DNA of 64,000 nt from Pyrocephalus nanus (lineage: Eukaryota > Chordata > Aves > Passeriformes > Tyrannidae). This document shows, piece by piece, positions 12,861 to 24,838 of this stretch (the stretch's first letter is position 1; each line of letters starts with the position of its first letter). The notes below the pieces were generated by a model that saw only the letters and a list, made by a program, of their open reading frames with translations, was not told the origin of the DNA and made no database searches. Both the position numbers and the translations under genes were made by a program. The stretch spans positions 4,522,001 through 4,586,000 of the forward strand of contig CM076272.1 of assembly GCA_038380795.1 (NCBI GenBank), written 5' to 3'.

Positions 12861-15654
12861 AATCGCGCTAAATGTGTAAAAATAACTTGTGGAAACTTGT
12901 TTTCTTGGGGGGTAACTCCACTTCTCCGTCTGGGATGTCGCTCCTCCTAATAAATGTGCTTTCCGAGCCTAAGTAAACGTGAAGAAAAGGCCAGACATGC
13001 TCCGAAAAGGCAAATGAAATGTATTTTCATCCTCCTGGGGGTAATTAGTTTTATACAGCATTTGCCATTCAAATCCCAATCACTGGAATGCCGCATCGTT
13101 ACCAGCCGGTTCCAGTCCTACTGCCGGATCCTTCTGCTTACAAAGGACACAATAAGAGCTATAAATATACATTCTTCCTTCATTAATCATATGGAGCGTA
13201 CCCTTATATTTTTCCATCTCAGCTTGTTGCCCACTAAATTATATTTTTACAACGCACACGCTGTCCTTGCTCATTTTATTATTGACTAATTGAATCGTCT
13301 CTTTCAGGACATAAATTATGTAGGACCAGTGCTCGAGATAACCGGGAGATAACCAGACCCCTGGGGCACTGTGGGACATGAAACGAGGGCACATCCCCAC
13401 AGAAACGTGTTGCAAAATGTTTTAAAACTAGTTTTACATCATTTGTTCCCAAAAAATCCAGGCTTTTACACTGGGCGTATGACTCCTGCCGAGGAAGGTT
13501 TCCCTTGATAACCTCGGTGCGTGCCGTGAGGGTGTCCCTCTTGTTGCAGGCAGCTCTACATTCCCGTGAAATTATCCCTGATCCAGCGGGATTTGCAGAT
13601 TTGCTTGTGGAGAGGGTTTTCTGCAAGGCAGCGCTGGCACAGCCCCCAGTGCCCCAAACCCAGGTGTGGCTTTGGCCGTGCACGGGGACGCAGGGATGTG
13701 CACGGCGAATTAAACGCTGCTGTGACTGCAAAGCACTGGCTAATACAGGTGTCTGAAGCATTTGTCCTTGTGAAACTTCCTTCATTATTTTATGTTTCTG
13801 TCAGGAAACAGGGGGTTTGGCCACTAAAAATATCCCGGAGCATTTTCACAATGGAATAATTACCTCCTCAGAAGGATGTTTGGGTTTCTCCAGCTTACCC
13901 TTGCCGAGTTACGCTGCTATCTGATATGCCACAAGGATTACCAGCAACCAGCTGTAATTTATCCTGAAAATGGAAGCAGTGATTAAAAGGCAGGACTGGT
14001 AGTGTAACTGCTATTAAGCTGGTTAGCAATTCCCATCATAAAATCCTACCCTCAGTCGCATTTAATAGGGCCAGAGTAACCACTGTGCTGAAATTTAAGC
14101 ATCTGATGTTCGTACCTCAGGTTAAATTATAAACATTTCCCATTTTGTTCTTTCTGTCGGGGGTTGTCAAATTTGTAGATGAGAATAGGCACACTGTCAG
14201 AGGTATTCCCTCAAACCCCATCATGAAAACCCTCCTGAAAATCCCACTGGTGCTCTGTCGAGGCTTCCCAGTACTTCCATTCCCCCGCAATTCCATCCTC
14301 ATCACAGCCCAGGGCTGTTGGAGTCGGAGCTGGACCTGCACTTCCAGTTCCCTGCTGCTCTGGACCATGCCAAGGCTGCAGGTAGGAAGGGTGAGCAGGG
14401 AACCTGTCCTTCCAGTCCTCTTGGGAAACATGGAGCAGGAAGCTCCTTGAGTAACTCACAGTGAGGACAGGAACTGGATCTGGGACAGGTAAGTTGGCAG
14501 GCATGGAGGGTCTGGAGAGAGACAGGTTCTCCAGGGTGGTGGAAAGGAACAACAAGCTGGAAGCAAAAACAGGTCTGCCTGGAGGGAGGGATAAAGCAAA
14601 GCTCATAAGGAAGAGTCTGGAAGCGAGGCTGTTGGGAGAAGAATTAAAAAGAGTGGGAATGGGAGAAAATTTCTGGGAGGAGGAACATGCAGCTTAGGGG
14701 CACCCAGAGCTGTCTGTACAGTGTCTGAGGGAGAACTTGCTGGGCACAGGGATTGGATGGAAAAGCTGCAGTGGGATGAGGGAGGAGAACCCTAATTTAG
14801 TTTGGGTGTGGGATGCAGCAGGGACAATGGGAAGAGGGAATTCACTAGGGGCAGTGATGTAGGAATGGGAATGACAGAGACTGAGGGAGGGAGGCAGAGC
14901 AGAAAGGTGAGAATTTAGGAATGGGAATGAAAACCAATTGGAAAACTGTTGGCAGCAGGTATCTGACACACTGAGAACGTACCTTGTCCCCTTTGAGTGC
15001 TGGAGCGTGTGCCAACCACTACATCCCTCATACAGGGAGTGTTTCCCCACTGCTGATGACCTGCATCCATGCCAGCACAGGATTACATTGCTGGGCTATC
15101 CAAGGGTATCTCTAGATTGAAAAGAAATGCATATTTATTAAAGCAACAGTAGACAGGCTGCAAAAGGACACACTCTCAGTCATCGAACACTGGGATAAAG
15201 GCAGCCAGTGCAGAAGGATAAGCCTGGCTCAGACACTCAACCAAGGTCAGGGAACCCAGGCAAGTACCTCAACAACTTCCACTTCACTTACTGCAAAAAT
15301 CAGATGTAGGTATGTTATGCACCCTGTGAGGAACTGTGGGGTGACTGCTGCTCCAGGAAAGGGCCTCAGCCTTGGGAATCCTCTGGGATGCAAAGCACAG
15401 TCCTTAAACAGAGCCTGCCCAGCACTGCCCGAATTGTGCAGTTGGTGTGGTGATGGTTGGTGTGCAGGTGCCTGGGTTGACATTTTAAAGCGTGATCTGC
15501 AGAAGTGAAGAGCACTTGCAGATAAATCTGCAGCAGCTGAGAATGTATTCAACTTCTGACTGAATTGGATGCTTCACCATGTTCTATTTTCTGACAAAAT
15601 CAGGCCATTGAGTATTTCTAATTAGATCTCTAAAATGAAAAGATATTTTTTTAT
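12861..15654. other. Upstream DNA, no gene seen
   Basis: The first part, about 12,890-13,450, is AT-rich with several TAAT cores and looks like a possible regulatory block next to the CpG island. From about 14,460 to 14,940 the plus strand is notably purine-rich. The open frame of 168 codons on minus (13,279-13,785) has frames of similar quality on the other strand and no domain, so I do not call it a gene. No recognisable transposon was found. Confidence 0.45.
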
Positions 15655-15815
15655 TATTCTGTCTGTATGCCCGAGTTCCTCGTCTGTAAAATAAGGGCAA
15701 CACCAGTTCTCGCTCCAGTGTTGGGAAAATGAATTAGAGTTTGTGAAGCACTTGGATACCATAGTGATGAGTCCCATGAAAACGCTCAGGAGGAAATGAA
15801 TAAATCTGTCTTCAG
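15655..15815 (+). repeat. Ancient MIR/L3-like interspersed repeat tail
   Basis: The segment has the pattern 'ttcctcgtctgtaaaataag', then 'aatgaattagagtttgtgaa', then 'gcacttggataccatagtga' with 'tgagtcccatgaaaa'. This order (a 'cctc..ctgtaaaat' block followed by 'gtttgtgaagcactt') is familiar from old amniote SINE and L3/CR1-type tails. I recognise it by pattern only and cannot name the family with certainty. The copy is heavily diverged. Such ancient copies are sometimes retained as regulatory sequence. Confidence 0.5.
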
Positions 15816-18800
15816 AACAATATTTGAATAGCGTGCTGTAAATAAAGCACAGGCCACGCAGTGAACAGCGAGGAGAAAATAAAGTTATTGCTTATTGAGC
15901 AGTCTATTCTGTACAACGAGCGAGGCTGAGAACCTGTTGAAAGAACAGCGTGTGATCTAATCACAATTAAATACTGGATCATAATGCAAATGCACAAAAG
16001 GGACAAATTACAGTCGCACAGGCCACCTTCATGTTGGTAATTCTAAACTTTTGGACTCTTGAATTGAAAAAAACACCACTGTTAGGCTGCAAAGGTGTAA
16101 TAGATGTGTATAAATGATTTCCTCGCCCTTCAGTAGTAGGAGACAAAATATTTACTTCTTCTACCTCAGTCATTTAAGTGGAAAAAGTGTTTCTCTCTTC
16201 TTGGAGATATCTCAGCCTTACAGCCCAGATTTGCTGATGTCATTCACACGCTGGTGATGCACAGATTTAAATCCAGAATTCACCTTCTTTGGCAGTCTGT
16301 GCGTGAGAGACAGACAGTTCTCCAGAGAGGGATCCAGAGGAGGACCTTCATTTCAGTGATTAAAACGTGTTTTGCTTGGAGTGCTTCCCATTCCAGACCA
16401 GCCCACCGGTTTTGGTGCAGAGGCAAGGTTATGGAACAACAACTCCCCTGATCTTCCGTGACTCCTCAGTCCCGAGGCTACACTGAGCCTTCCCGGCTCC
16501 TGCTGAGACTTGGAGCCGCTTCAGAGCGGCTGTAAATTGCACTGGGTTATCTGTGGCCCACAAGAAGGGTGATGGAATTAGGATTCCACTGTTCAGTGCC
16601 ACTCTGGCTGTGCCTGTTTTTCTCACCGTGATTTCTCTATTGCTTAGCAGGATGTGAGGTGACACTGAGTTGTTACACCAATTTATTGTTATCCAGACAA
16701 TTTTCCATTACTGGGCATCCTCTAGCAGCTGGTTAAGGCAATTTGGGGCGAAGAAGGGGCTGCAGCACAAATAAAGATGTGGCTCATTAAGTTTAAGACT
16801 TAGAGCTATGAGATCCCTTCAGTTTAACCTGCTGTGCTGCCTCCCGTGTGCGAGGCATCAGCTCCATCCACGGACAACTCTGGCAACGATGACCTGTCCA
16901 ATTAATCCTGTATAGATCTCCACACTGACTCCAGCACCAGTGCCCAGTGAGGTGTGCTGGCTTTCATCATTCAGTAGGGGCTAGATTTTTTTTTTTTCAT
17001 TTATTTTTCACATTTATTGGACACAGATGTGGTTTTGCAAACTGCTCTGAGGTTAAAAGTCACCCTCCAGACTTTGCCGAGCAAATTCTGGGTTAGCAGG
17101 CCATGTGCCAGAAACCCTCCAACCCCAGCACGTACTTCTGTCATTCCTGATGTCAGCAGCAATTCCAGCTCCTCGCTGGAGTCAGGGAGGGTCACAAGTG
17201 GAGGCAGACCTTCCAATCACTGAGGTGAGCTCCCTGGGAAGTCTGAGAGGAAGATGGAGCTCCCTGAATCCGTGGGTAACGGAGTCTGAAACACGAGCAG
17301 GGCAGTTGGTGTGAAATGTTTTAAAGCCTCTGGTTGCTGAGGGAAGGAGCTGCTGAGGTCTAATCCAATGTTTGTTTATTTAGGGATTGCAGAGCTAGAT
17401 AGAGGAAACCTAGAATCCAAAATGCAGGGTTTACTGGAATCCAATCCACAATTTAAAGGAAAAGAATTATCTATTTCTTATTAGGATGTGCATAATAATG
17501 TGGGATATGGCTCTTCTCTCCAGAAGAAGAGAAACCCAGGTAACCCTCAAGGGGAAATCCTGATGTCATTGCAGTCAACAGGATTTTTGCCTTTGACATA
17601 AACAGGGTGAGATTCCTCTCTGGAAGCCTGTCCTGGGATGACACTGTGCCACAGGCGTTCAGGGCATTTTCAGTGACACTGTGGGTGGTATTTTTCTGGT
17701 TTGGTGGTTGTCATTCCTGTTGCTCTCAGGTGAGATCATTACTGGGGACACACTGACCTCTGAGTCTCCATTCTTCTTCCCCACAGGCCGTGCCCTCACT
17801 TTTCCAATGTCCCAATGTCTCCCTGAGCTACTGCTACTCATCTTTGGACTGACAGACTTTGCACATCCAGCAAGAGCAGACAGATGGTCCATGGCCTCTG
17901 CTGCGAACAGGATCAGCCTCCTCTGCAGCTTAGAAACCACATAAGCCAGGCGAGGATTCCAGGTGGTGTTTATCCCAAAGCATTTCCAACAATCCCACAA
18001 GAATGTTAATTACTGACACCAACAATCTTGTTCTCATTCACATAATGGGAGTGCCTAAAGGTCTTACCTGAGGTTGGGTCCCGTTGTGTTAGACACCGTA
18101 GGATCGCACAGGGAAAGCAAGGCCTTTCCCCAGAGAGGTTTTAGGACTTCCTGACGGGAAGTCAGAAGGAAAGCAGAACCACAGAAAGGTGGTGTGAGTC
18201 ACCAGAAGTAGAGCAGCTGGTCCACACTTCACATCTCCTAAGTCTCAGTGCTCTGTGAACACCATCACATTTTCTCCTGATGTCTGTGCCAGGAGGGAGG
18301 TCTCAGGGAAGTGAGAATGCAGCAGTCTGAGAGAATTCAAAGTGCAGAGGAAAACCATGGAGAGGAGAAAGGATAAGGAAAAAAAAAAGAAGAGAATTGA
18401 TGCTTAGCACAAAAAAACAGTCATTTGCCTCTGGGTTTGGGAAACCAAAGAAACAACCTTAGACCAGCAGCAGAGGATGCCTGGAAAATGCAGAGCCCAG
18501 CACACCTTGCAGACAAACCTCAGGACCGACAGCAGCACAGCCCTTTTCTGTGTCTTACCTGAAAGGCCCAGCTGATGGATCAGATGGATCAGATGAGCTG
18601 ATGGATCAAAATTCAGTGTTGGATCATACGGTGGGAATCCTTCACTGCCCTCATTCTTGGCACGTGGCAGCTGCTCCCCATTCCACACACCCAGCCCAAA
18701 CATCCTGCACTCACTGACAGGAGCCCAAGGCACACTTCCAGGGGATACAGAACAGTCATCCCTCTCCAGCTCTGGCACCCACCAACTGCCAGCTCATTTG

Positions 18801-21800
18801 GGGACTCCTGGAAATGGAAAGAGAAAGCCACGTTACCTGTGTGAGACACAAATGGATCAGCCAGAGTTAGATGAGCAGGTCCAAGCATAAAGCTTGAGAC
18901 CAAAGAGATTTGACTGCTGTTTCAACACCTACAACTCCCACAAGCATCCTTTGCTCTTGGCCTGTATCTCAGAGCACGACTGTGGGTGTTTAAAACTGAA
19001 TATACAGATATAATGATTGCAGGAGCCCCTGTTTGAAAAGGGTGGCTGAAGTGTCCCTCTGCTTTGAGTGGCAGGAACTGGAGGCACAGAGCAGTATTAG
19101 AACCTTGTGACAGAACAGCAAATGCAAACAAAATTACCTTAGTCCACTAATTGAACAGTTCAAAACCAGTCATTATTATGATCTAGAGAAGACAGGGAGG
19201 AGGAGCTGCAGAAGCAGGAAAGAATAAAGACATTGGACAGTAGCTTGGGATAGGGACAGAGTCCCTGGAATGATCTTGTTCATGCACTCTCAGACAGCCC
19301 TTTAAAGTCAGAGTTTTGGCTCTGCTTCCTCCAACTGGAATTCTCCCCCAAACCTCATCACCCCTTCAAATGCTGTGAAGGAATTTCCTATAAATATAGT
19401 GTATTTTTCATGGAAGAAATATCATACTTCATTTTTTACCATGTCATCTGAGAAAGGGACAAACTCAAACAGTTGTAAAATCAAACTTTTTTGAACAAGA
19501 CCTTGTTTAGATGGGGCTTCCACTCCCCAGCTCATGAGGTGCCCCTGAAGGACCCTGGGGTTCTGGGGATGTAGCTGGCAGGGAGAGCATGGAGGCCTCT
19601 TCCCAGGGAGCAACAACAGGGATACAGCCCTGATTTCCTAAGGAGAGACACGAGCTTTGTTCCCAGCAGTTTCTAGTTGGAAAGCAGAGCTACGCCTTGA
19701 CTCGTTCTCCATACATTTTGGTTTTAAATGTTTTCTAACCTCTTGCATTTTTTAAACATCTGCAAAGCCAGGGCAAATCAGCCAACATTCCTTCCCAGTG
19801 CTCAGCAGTCCGACTCCTTACCCCCATCAGTGCAGTCTGACTCTTTCTCAGCTGCAGGACTGAGCAGTGTGGGGACACAGGGACAGTTTGGAAAGCAAGG
19901 AACACGTGTTGTGCCGAGGAACGGTGCTGCACTGACAGCTCCAGCACATAAAACATGGGCAGCCTTCACACCGGTGACGTTTGACTCGCTCAAGCTGCCA
20001 ATCTGGCACTTCTCACACACATTCATTTGACTTTCTTTTTTTTTGTTGTTTGTTTAAACATCCCTTCAGGGAAACAGTTCTGGAGAAACATCAGAATTCT
20101 CCCACCTTTCTGTGCTCCTCCCAGGGGACCGGTGATCAAAGCCAGGAGGGCTCCGATGGGATGTGGGGGGTGAAATGTGGGTGATGGTGATCCCTGGGAT
20201 CTCCCTGGATCTGCCTGGCAGGCACGCCGGGATCTCCATGGCTGCTGTCACACTGGGGTTTTACCACAGAGTTTTACTCCCTTAGTACCTGAAAGGCAGC
20301 TTTAGAAATCAAATTACAGTGTGAGTGCTACAGGCTGCAGCCCCTGACTGAGCCCCTAAATCAGACTAATTGAAACAACAAATATGCCTGAACAGCAGCT
20401 CCCTAAGAAATGTCCTTACAACACTCTGCTTTCACTCCTGAGGGAGCCTGACGGGACTTATTGACTGCCTGGGATTTCTGCGACTGCCTGTGAAGTTTAT
20501 TGATTCTAAGAAATATGAAATGTGCTTCAAAGAGCTCAGAATGTGACTCTGTGTCCAAGTGAGACACAAAGGCACTCAGAGATTCCAAATGGAGCAGAGG
20601 GAAGGGCAGGGAAGGAAAGGCTGTGAGCTCACACAGACAGAGATTGCTGGGGTTGGAACATCACTGCCCCAAAAAGTGCTGATCCACCTCCCGGTGAGCA
20701 GGGACCACCACACTGTGAGTGTTGCTCAGGCTGCTCCCCCCTCCACTAACACGTTTTTGAGGGATGCTCTTAGAAGGAGCAAGGGCTGAAATGGCATTTG
20801 CTTCTCCCACAGTGGAAGGTACATGCTGGCAGGAAATCCCAGAGGAAAATGCTCTCAGGCTATACAGGCTATGGACATTTCTTGCACAAGGAAAGTGCCT
20901 TCACATCCCCAAAGGAATCCAGCTAAAAAAGAGCACTACCAAAAACTGGAGGGAATTCAGGTGCTCAGAACAACTTTACATTGCTAAAAGTGGGGGATTG
21001 GCAGAGAAAGAGGCTTAGGCTATCTGAAGTTATCAGAAGTGCCCTTCATTTCTGAAAGCACAGAAGTGTTGGTGTTCAACAGAAATCAGGTTCTCAAAAA
21101 GAGAATTCCGTGTTCAAACACCTGCAGTGGGGGCTGAGCAGACAGTGAGGTTTATGTCTGTGTCACCAGAATATTTAGATTCCATGAAGCACAGCGATGG
21201 CATTTTTCGGCCACGAGCCCTCTGAGGCAGATAACAAATAAGATAGATTTGACAGAGGGAGAAAAGCTTTCTCACAAATCTCCTGTTTTCCCAGTCCCAA
21301 ATCACCGCAATCTGCCTCTAACCCCTCTCTCAGGCTGATTCCTGCCCCAGGATCTGCTGGGTTTGTCCTTTCAGAGGGGAGTCTGGTGTTTTCCTGCTGA
21401 CCTCCCACCCTCTCACCGCAATCAGTAGCACTCAGCTGCTCCTCTGGGGTGTCACTGCAGTGCCCACCACTCCCCAGGCTGCCAGGGCTTTCTGGGAAGC
21501 ACTGCCTTCGGACAAGGCACCATAAGGGAAGGCAAGGAATAGTATCACTGACGTTTCTTTCATGTTTACTGCTACTACTGCTGTCAATGTGTGTTTTCAC
21601 TCATGGACTATACTTAGCTTAGAAAGAAAGCTGTGAAAAACTACCACTGAAAGACATACCTCAAAAACACTACTGTTCCCTTATTCACTTTTTTTTTTTC
21701 CCCTTTAATTGCATCCAATTTCTGGCAAATGCAGCAGCCCACAGGGTGTGGAGCCTCCAGAATCCTCCTGAAGAAGCACCCGCTGTGCACAGGGAGCAGT

Positions 21801-22009
21801 GGGAACCTGGACATGGAGCAGGACAGATCCCTTACTGTGAGCAATTTCCACACCAGAAAGATGAAGTTGTTCCTGTTCCTGGCTACAGGCAGTTCTGACA
21901 CATGAAAAGTTTTACTAATTTTCTGTCGAGGCAGGTGAGTGACGCCAACCCTGTTAGATGTGACAAAGCCAACAAATCTTGCACTTCACCTAAAATTGAC
22001 ACCAAATTG
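15816..22009. other. Single-copy DNA, no gene seen
   Basis: About 6.2 kb with no exon, RNA gene or CR1 that I can support. An octamer ATGCAAAT lies at 15,984-15,991. A purine-rich stretch lies near 18,320-18,400, and a short imperfect tandem repeat at 18,574-18,608. Open frames reach 124-141 codons but overlap frames on the other strand and show no domain, so they are treated as chance frames. Confidence 0.45.
18574..18608 (+). repeat. Short GATGGATCA tandem repeat
   Basis: Two adjacent copies of the nine-base unit gatggatca are followed, after 'gatgagct', by a third copy. It is too short to be a minisatellite of note but is a possible slippage site. Confidence 0.7.
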
Positions 22010-22258
22010 AAGGAGGGCAGGGTTAGATGGGATATTGGAAAGAAAGTCTTCCCTGTGAGGGTGGGGAGGCCCTGGCACAGGTTGCCCAGAGAAGCTGTGG
22101 CTGCCCCATCCCTGGAAGTGTCCAAGACCAGGTTGGACAGAGCTTGGAGCAACCCGGGATAGAGGAAGGTGTTCCTGCCTGTGGCAGGGGTGGAACTGGA
22201 TGAGCTTTAAGGTCCCTTCCAACCCAAAGGGTTCTGAGATTCCATGATTCTGTGATCA
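22010..22258 (+). repeat. CR1 LINE 3' fragment
   Basis: A 5'-truncated CR1 of the subfamily with 'ttagatgggatattgg', 'cttccctgtgagggtgg', 'aagctgtggctgcccc', 'gaccaggttggacagagc', 'ttggagcaacc' and 'aaggtcccttccaaccca', ending in 'gattccatgattctgtga'. It has no large internal deletion. It shares its start with the copy at 52,755, so both belong to the same short-copy subfamily. Confidence 0.95.
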
Positions 22259-24614
22259 AGAACATGGGAATGCCAACACAGCTCCAGCGTGGACATTCCC
22301 TGTCTGGATTTTGTGAGCTGGGTGGGGTGACACTGCAGCAGGAGGGTACAAACCACAGCCTGAAAGATAAATGGATAATAATTAATTAAAGTTGAGCACC
22401 AACTTATGCACTGCTAGGAACTTAATTAACACTCCCTTTAAAGCTACCTGCAGACTTCTGGAATTGTCAGCTCCTACAGTGGGGACCTTCCCTCTGAGCA
22501 AAGGGATCCCTTGTTAGATGGGGACACACAGGCAGCAAAAGAGATGGTCTGGGAAGTCAGCAGCACATACAGTTGTGTTGGAAAGTCTTGCTCATATCAG
22601 AACACCTTCCCCAGGCACCTGAGCAAGAGGATGTGGATTTAAAAATGAAAAATAGGGAAGGCTGCCCATGGTGCTGAGTAAACCTGAATGGAGCACACCC
22701 ACCTCAAAGCTCATCTCCTACATGGAATTTTTATATGGAGTAGAGCTGACACCAGAGGAAGGGGTGAAAAGGCTCCCAGCTCTGTGAAAGATAAGAGGAA
22801 ATGCAGAACTGACAGCAGTGGACACTCATGAGTCACCAGAGAAAGGGAAAAAGCACAACCCTTTGTGATTACAGTCAAACAAAAATAAATATGCTGGAAA
22901 AGAACACTTTCTATTTCCTGCAAGCAGCAGAGTTTGGGGGGAAATGGCCTATGCCAAATATTTCTCTCTGCTGGAGGCACCAGCGGGGCTCTGACAGGCA
23001 CACTGGAAAACAGACCATACGTTTGTGCATATCCCACAGCCCCCATGGGAAACATCATTCCTCAGGCTGCTGTTGGGGCTGTGCTTGGCACTTGAACTGT
23101 TCCAGGGCCTTTGATGGCCCAGGATCTGTGTAGCTGATGTTTTGTTCTGAGGGAAAAGAGCAGAAGCACATGACCAGAAGCTCTGATCAGCTATTGAAAG
23201 GCCCAGACCTGCAGAGCTCAACCAACACAAGTCCTTTGTAATGGAAATGTCATACCTAGGCATGAAATTAGGAAAGCAAGGAGTGCAAGCACGTTACAAG
23301 AAGATTGAAGTCACCCCTGGAATTCCTGCCCCAGCAGAAAAGGATGCAAAGTTAAGATACCTCTGAGTAGTGAACTGTCGACCCAATTTAGCTGCCCAAG
23401 CAATCAATGACGGATCTTTAGGAGTGTTCAGCAGCCCTAACACACAGATCTTCCCAGGAAAACTGAAAGGAGCTAATTAATAGCCCAGATAAACAGGATG
23501 AAATGCAAAGCTGGACATAGATCTTTACAGACCGGTGCTGACTGTGCTGAATTCTCTCCTTGCACTCCCACTGCTGACCCCAGTGAGGCAGAAAGATTAA
23601 TCTTGTACAAAAAGCTTTTGCTTTAGACTTTTTGTAAAGCACTTGTAGGCTGTCTGCTCGAGTGTTTCCCCTGGTTGCAATTAGAGGTAGTTTAGTCTTT
23701 GCTTTCAGTCTTAACTGGGTGTAGTTTTGCTCTCCTTACTCCTGTGCCTGCTAGGAAGGGAATTCCCTAATAAACCAGACTGTTTACACTCCAGATTGCC
23801 TCTGTTCATGCCAGTGGGGCTGCCCTGTTTGCAGTGCAGGTTGGAACCCTCTGGTGCCCCAAACTCCAGTGAGGCAATGATGCTACTCAGAGTTAACACC
23901 CAAATCCCTGGGCAGGAGACACTGAAGAGTCGTGCAAATCCTCTTTGTTCTCAGGAGGTGCAGGGCAAGGACCCTCACAGGAGGTTTAGGAGGAGTTTCA
24001 AGGCTGGCCTTGAACATGGGAGATGATTCCTGGGTAACACACCAGGAGGGGTCATTTGGCCTCTTCTAGAAAAGGTCAAAAGACATGACTTTGCTTTGAG
24101 GACTGCACTGCACTCACAGGGCATCCACCAGCACACGTGGGCAGTGGAAGAAGGTACTGCCCTCCTCCACCAGACCAGGGTCATTTTGATCCAGCTGTTT
24201 TAGGGAGAAGCACCAGTCTTGCCAGCAGGAAAGGTCTGTCTGAGAGGACATCCCCTCGAGTGCCTTTGAGAAGGCAGAGGAAGAAGTTAAATGCCCAGAA
24301 TTGAGAGTGTGCCTTGCAGAGGCGGCTCCTGCAGCAGGGAAAGGTGAGAGCAGGTTTTTCAGGATCGTGGCTTTGGACTAAGGGGACTAAATTTTGTGTA
24401 AATTTTACTTCAGATGTCTGCTTGGATCCTGCCTTAAGTCTCCCTGTTTCTTCCAGTGGAGAACAGCAATACTTCTGTGGTGTTTCAGTGTCACTTTTAA
24501 ACAAGTGATCCCTCTTCAGGACCCAGGGTGGAAGGTAAGGCAAAAAAAAGCTTCTATTTTGTAACTAAAAGGTTAAAGAGAACATCAGATAAAAGGGGCA
24601 GCCTGAGGGCAGAA
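22259..24614. other. Single-copy DNA, no gene seen
   Basis: No exon or named repeat is supported. A TAATTAATTAA-type stretch lies near 22,380. At about 23,640-23,800 there is an AATAAA followed by a CT- and G-rich segment. It resembles part of a retroviral LTR in general look, but no terminal inverted bases, partner copy or target duplication was found, so it is not called. Confidence 0.4.
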
Positions 24615-24838
24615 AATCACAGAATTCCACACTGGTTTGGGTTGGAAGGGACCCTAAAGCTCATCCTGTTCCATGCCCTGGACACCTTCCCCTATCCCAG
24701 GTTGCTCCAAGCCCTGTCCAACCCAGCCTTGGACACTTCCAGGGATGGGGCAGCCACAGCTTCTCTGAGCAACCTGTGCCAGGGCCTCCCCACCCTCCCA
24801 GGGAAGGATTTCTCCCCAGTATCCCATCTAACCCTGGG
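24615..24838 (-). repeat. CR1 LINE 3' fragment, minus strand
   Basis: The same subfamily as the 22-kb copy but inverted. Reading plus, it starts with 'atcacagaattccac' (the 3' end), then 'tggtttgggttggaaggg', 'tatcccaggttgctccaa', 'cttggacacttccaggga', and ends at 'tatcccatctaaccctgg'. Frames read across it are repeat-derived. Confidence 0.95.

Noticed and set aside
23640..23900. Possible retroviral LTR piece (AATAAA followed by CT-rich and G-rich sequence)
   Set aside because: There is no second copy in the window, no terminal TG/CA pair with flanking duplication and no internal viral coding sequence, so resemblance alone is too weak.
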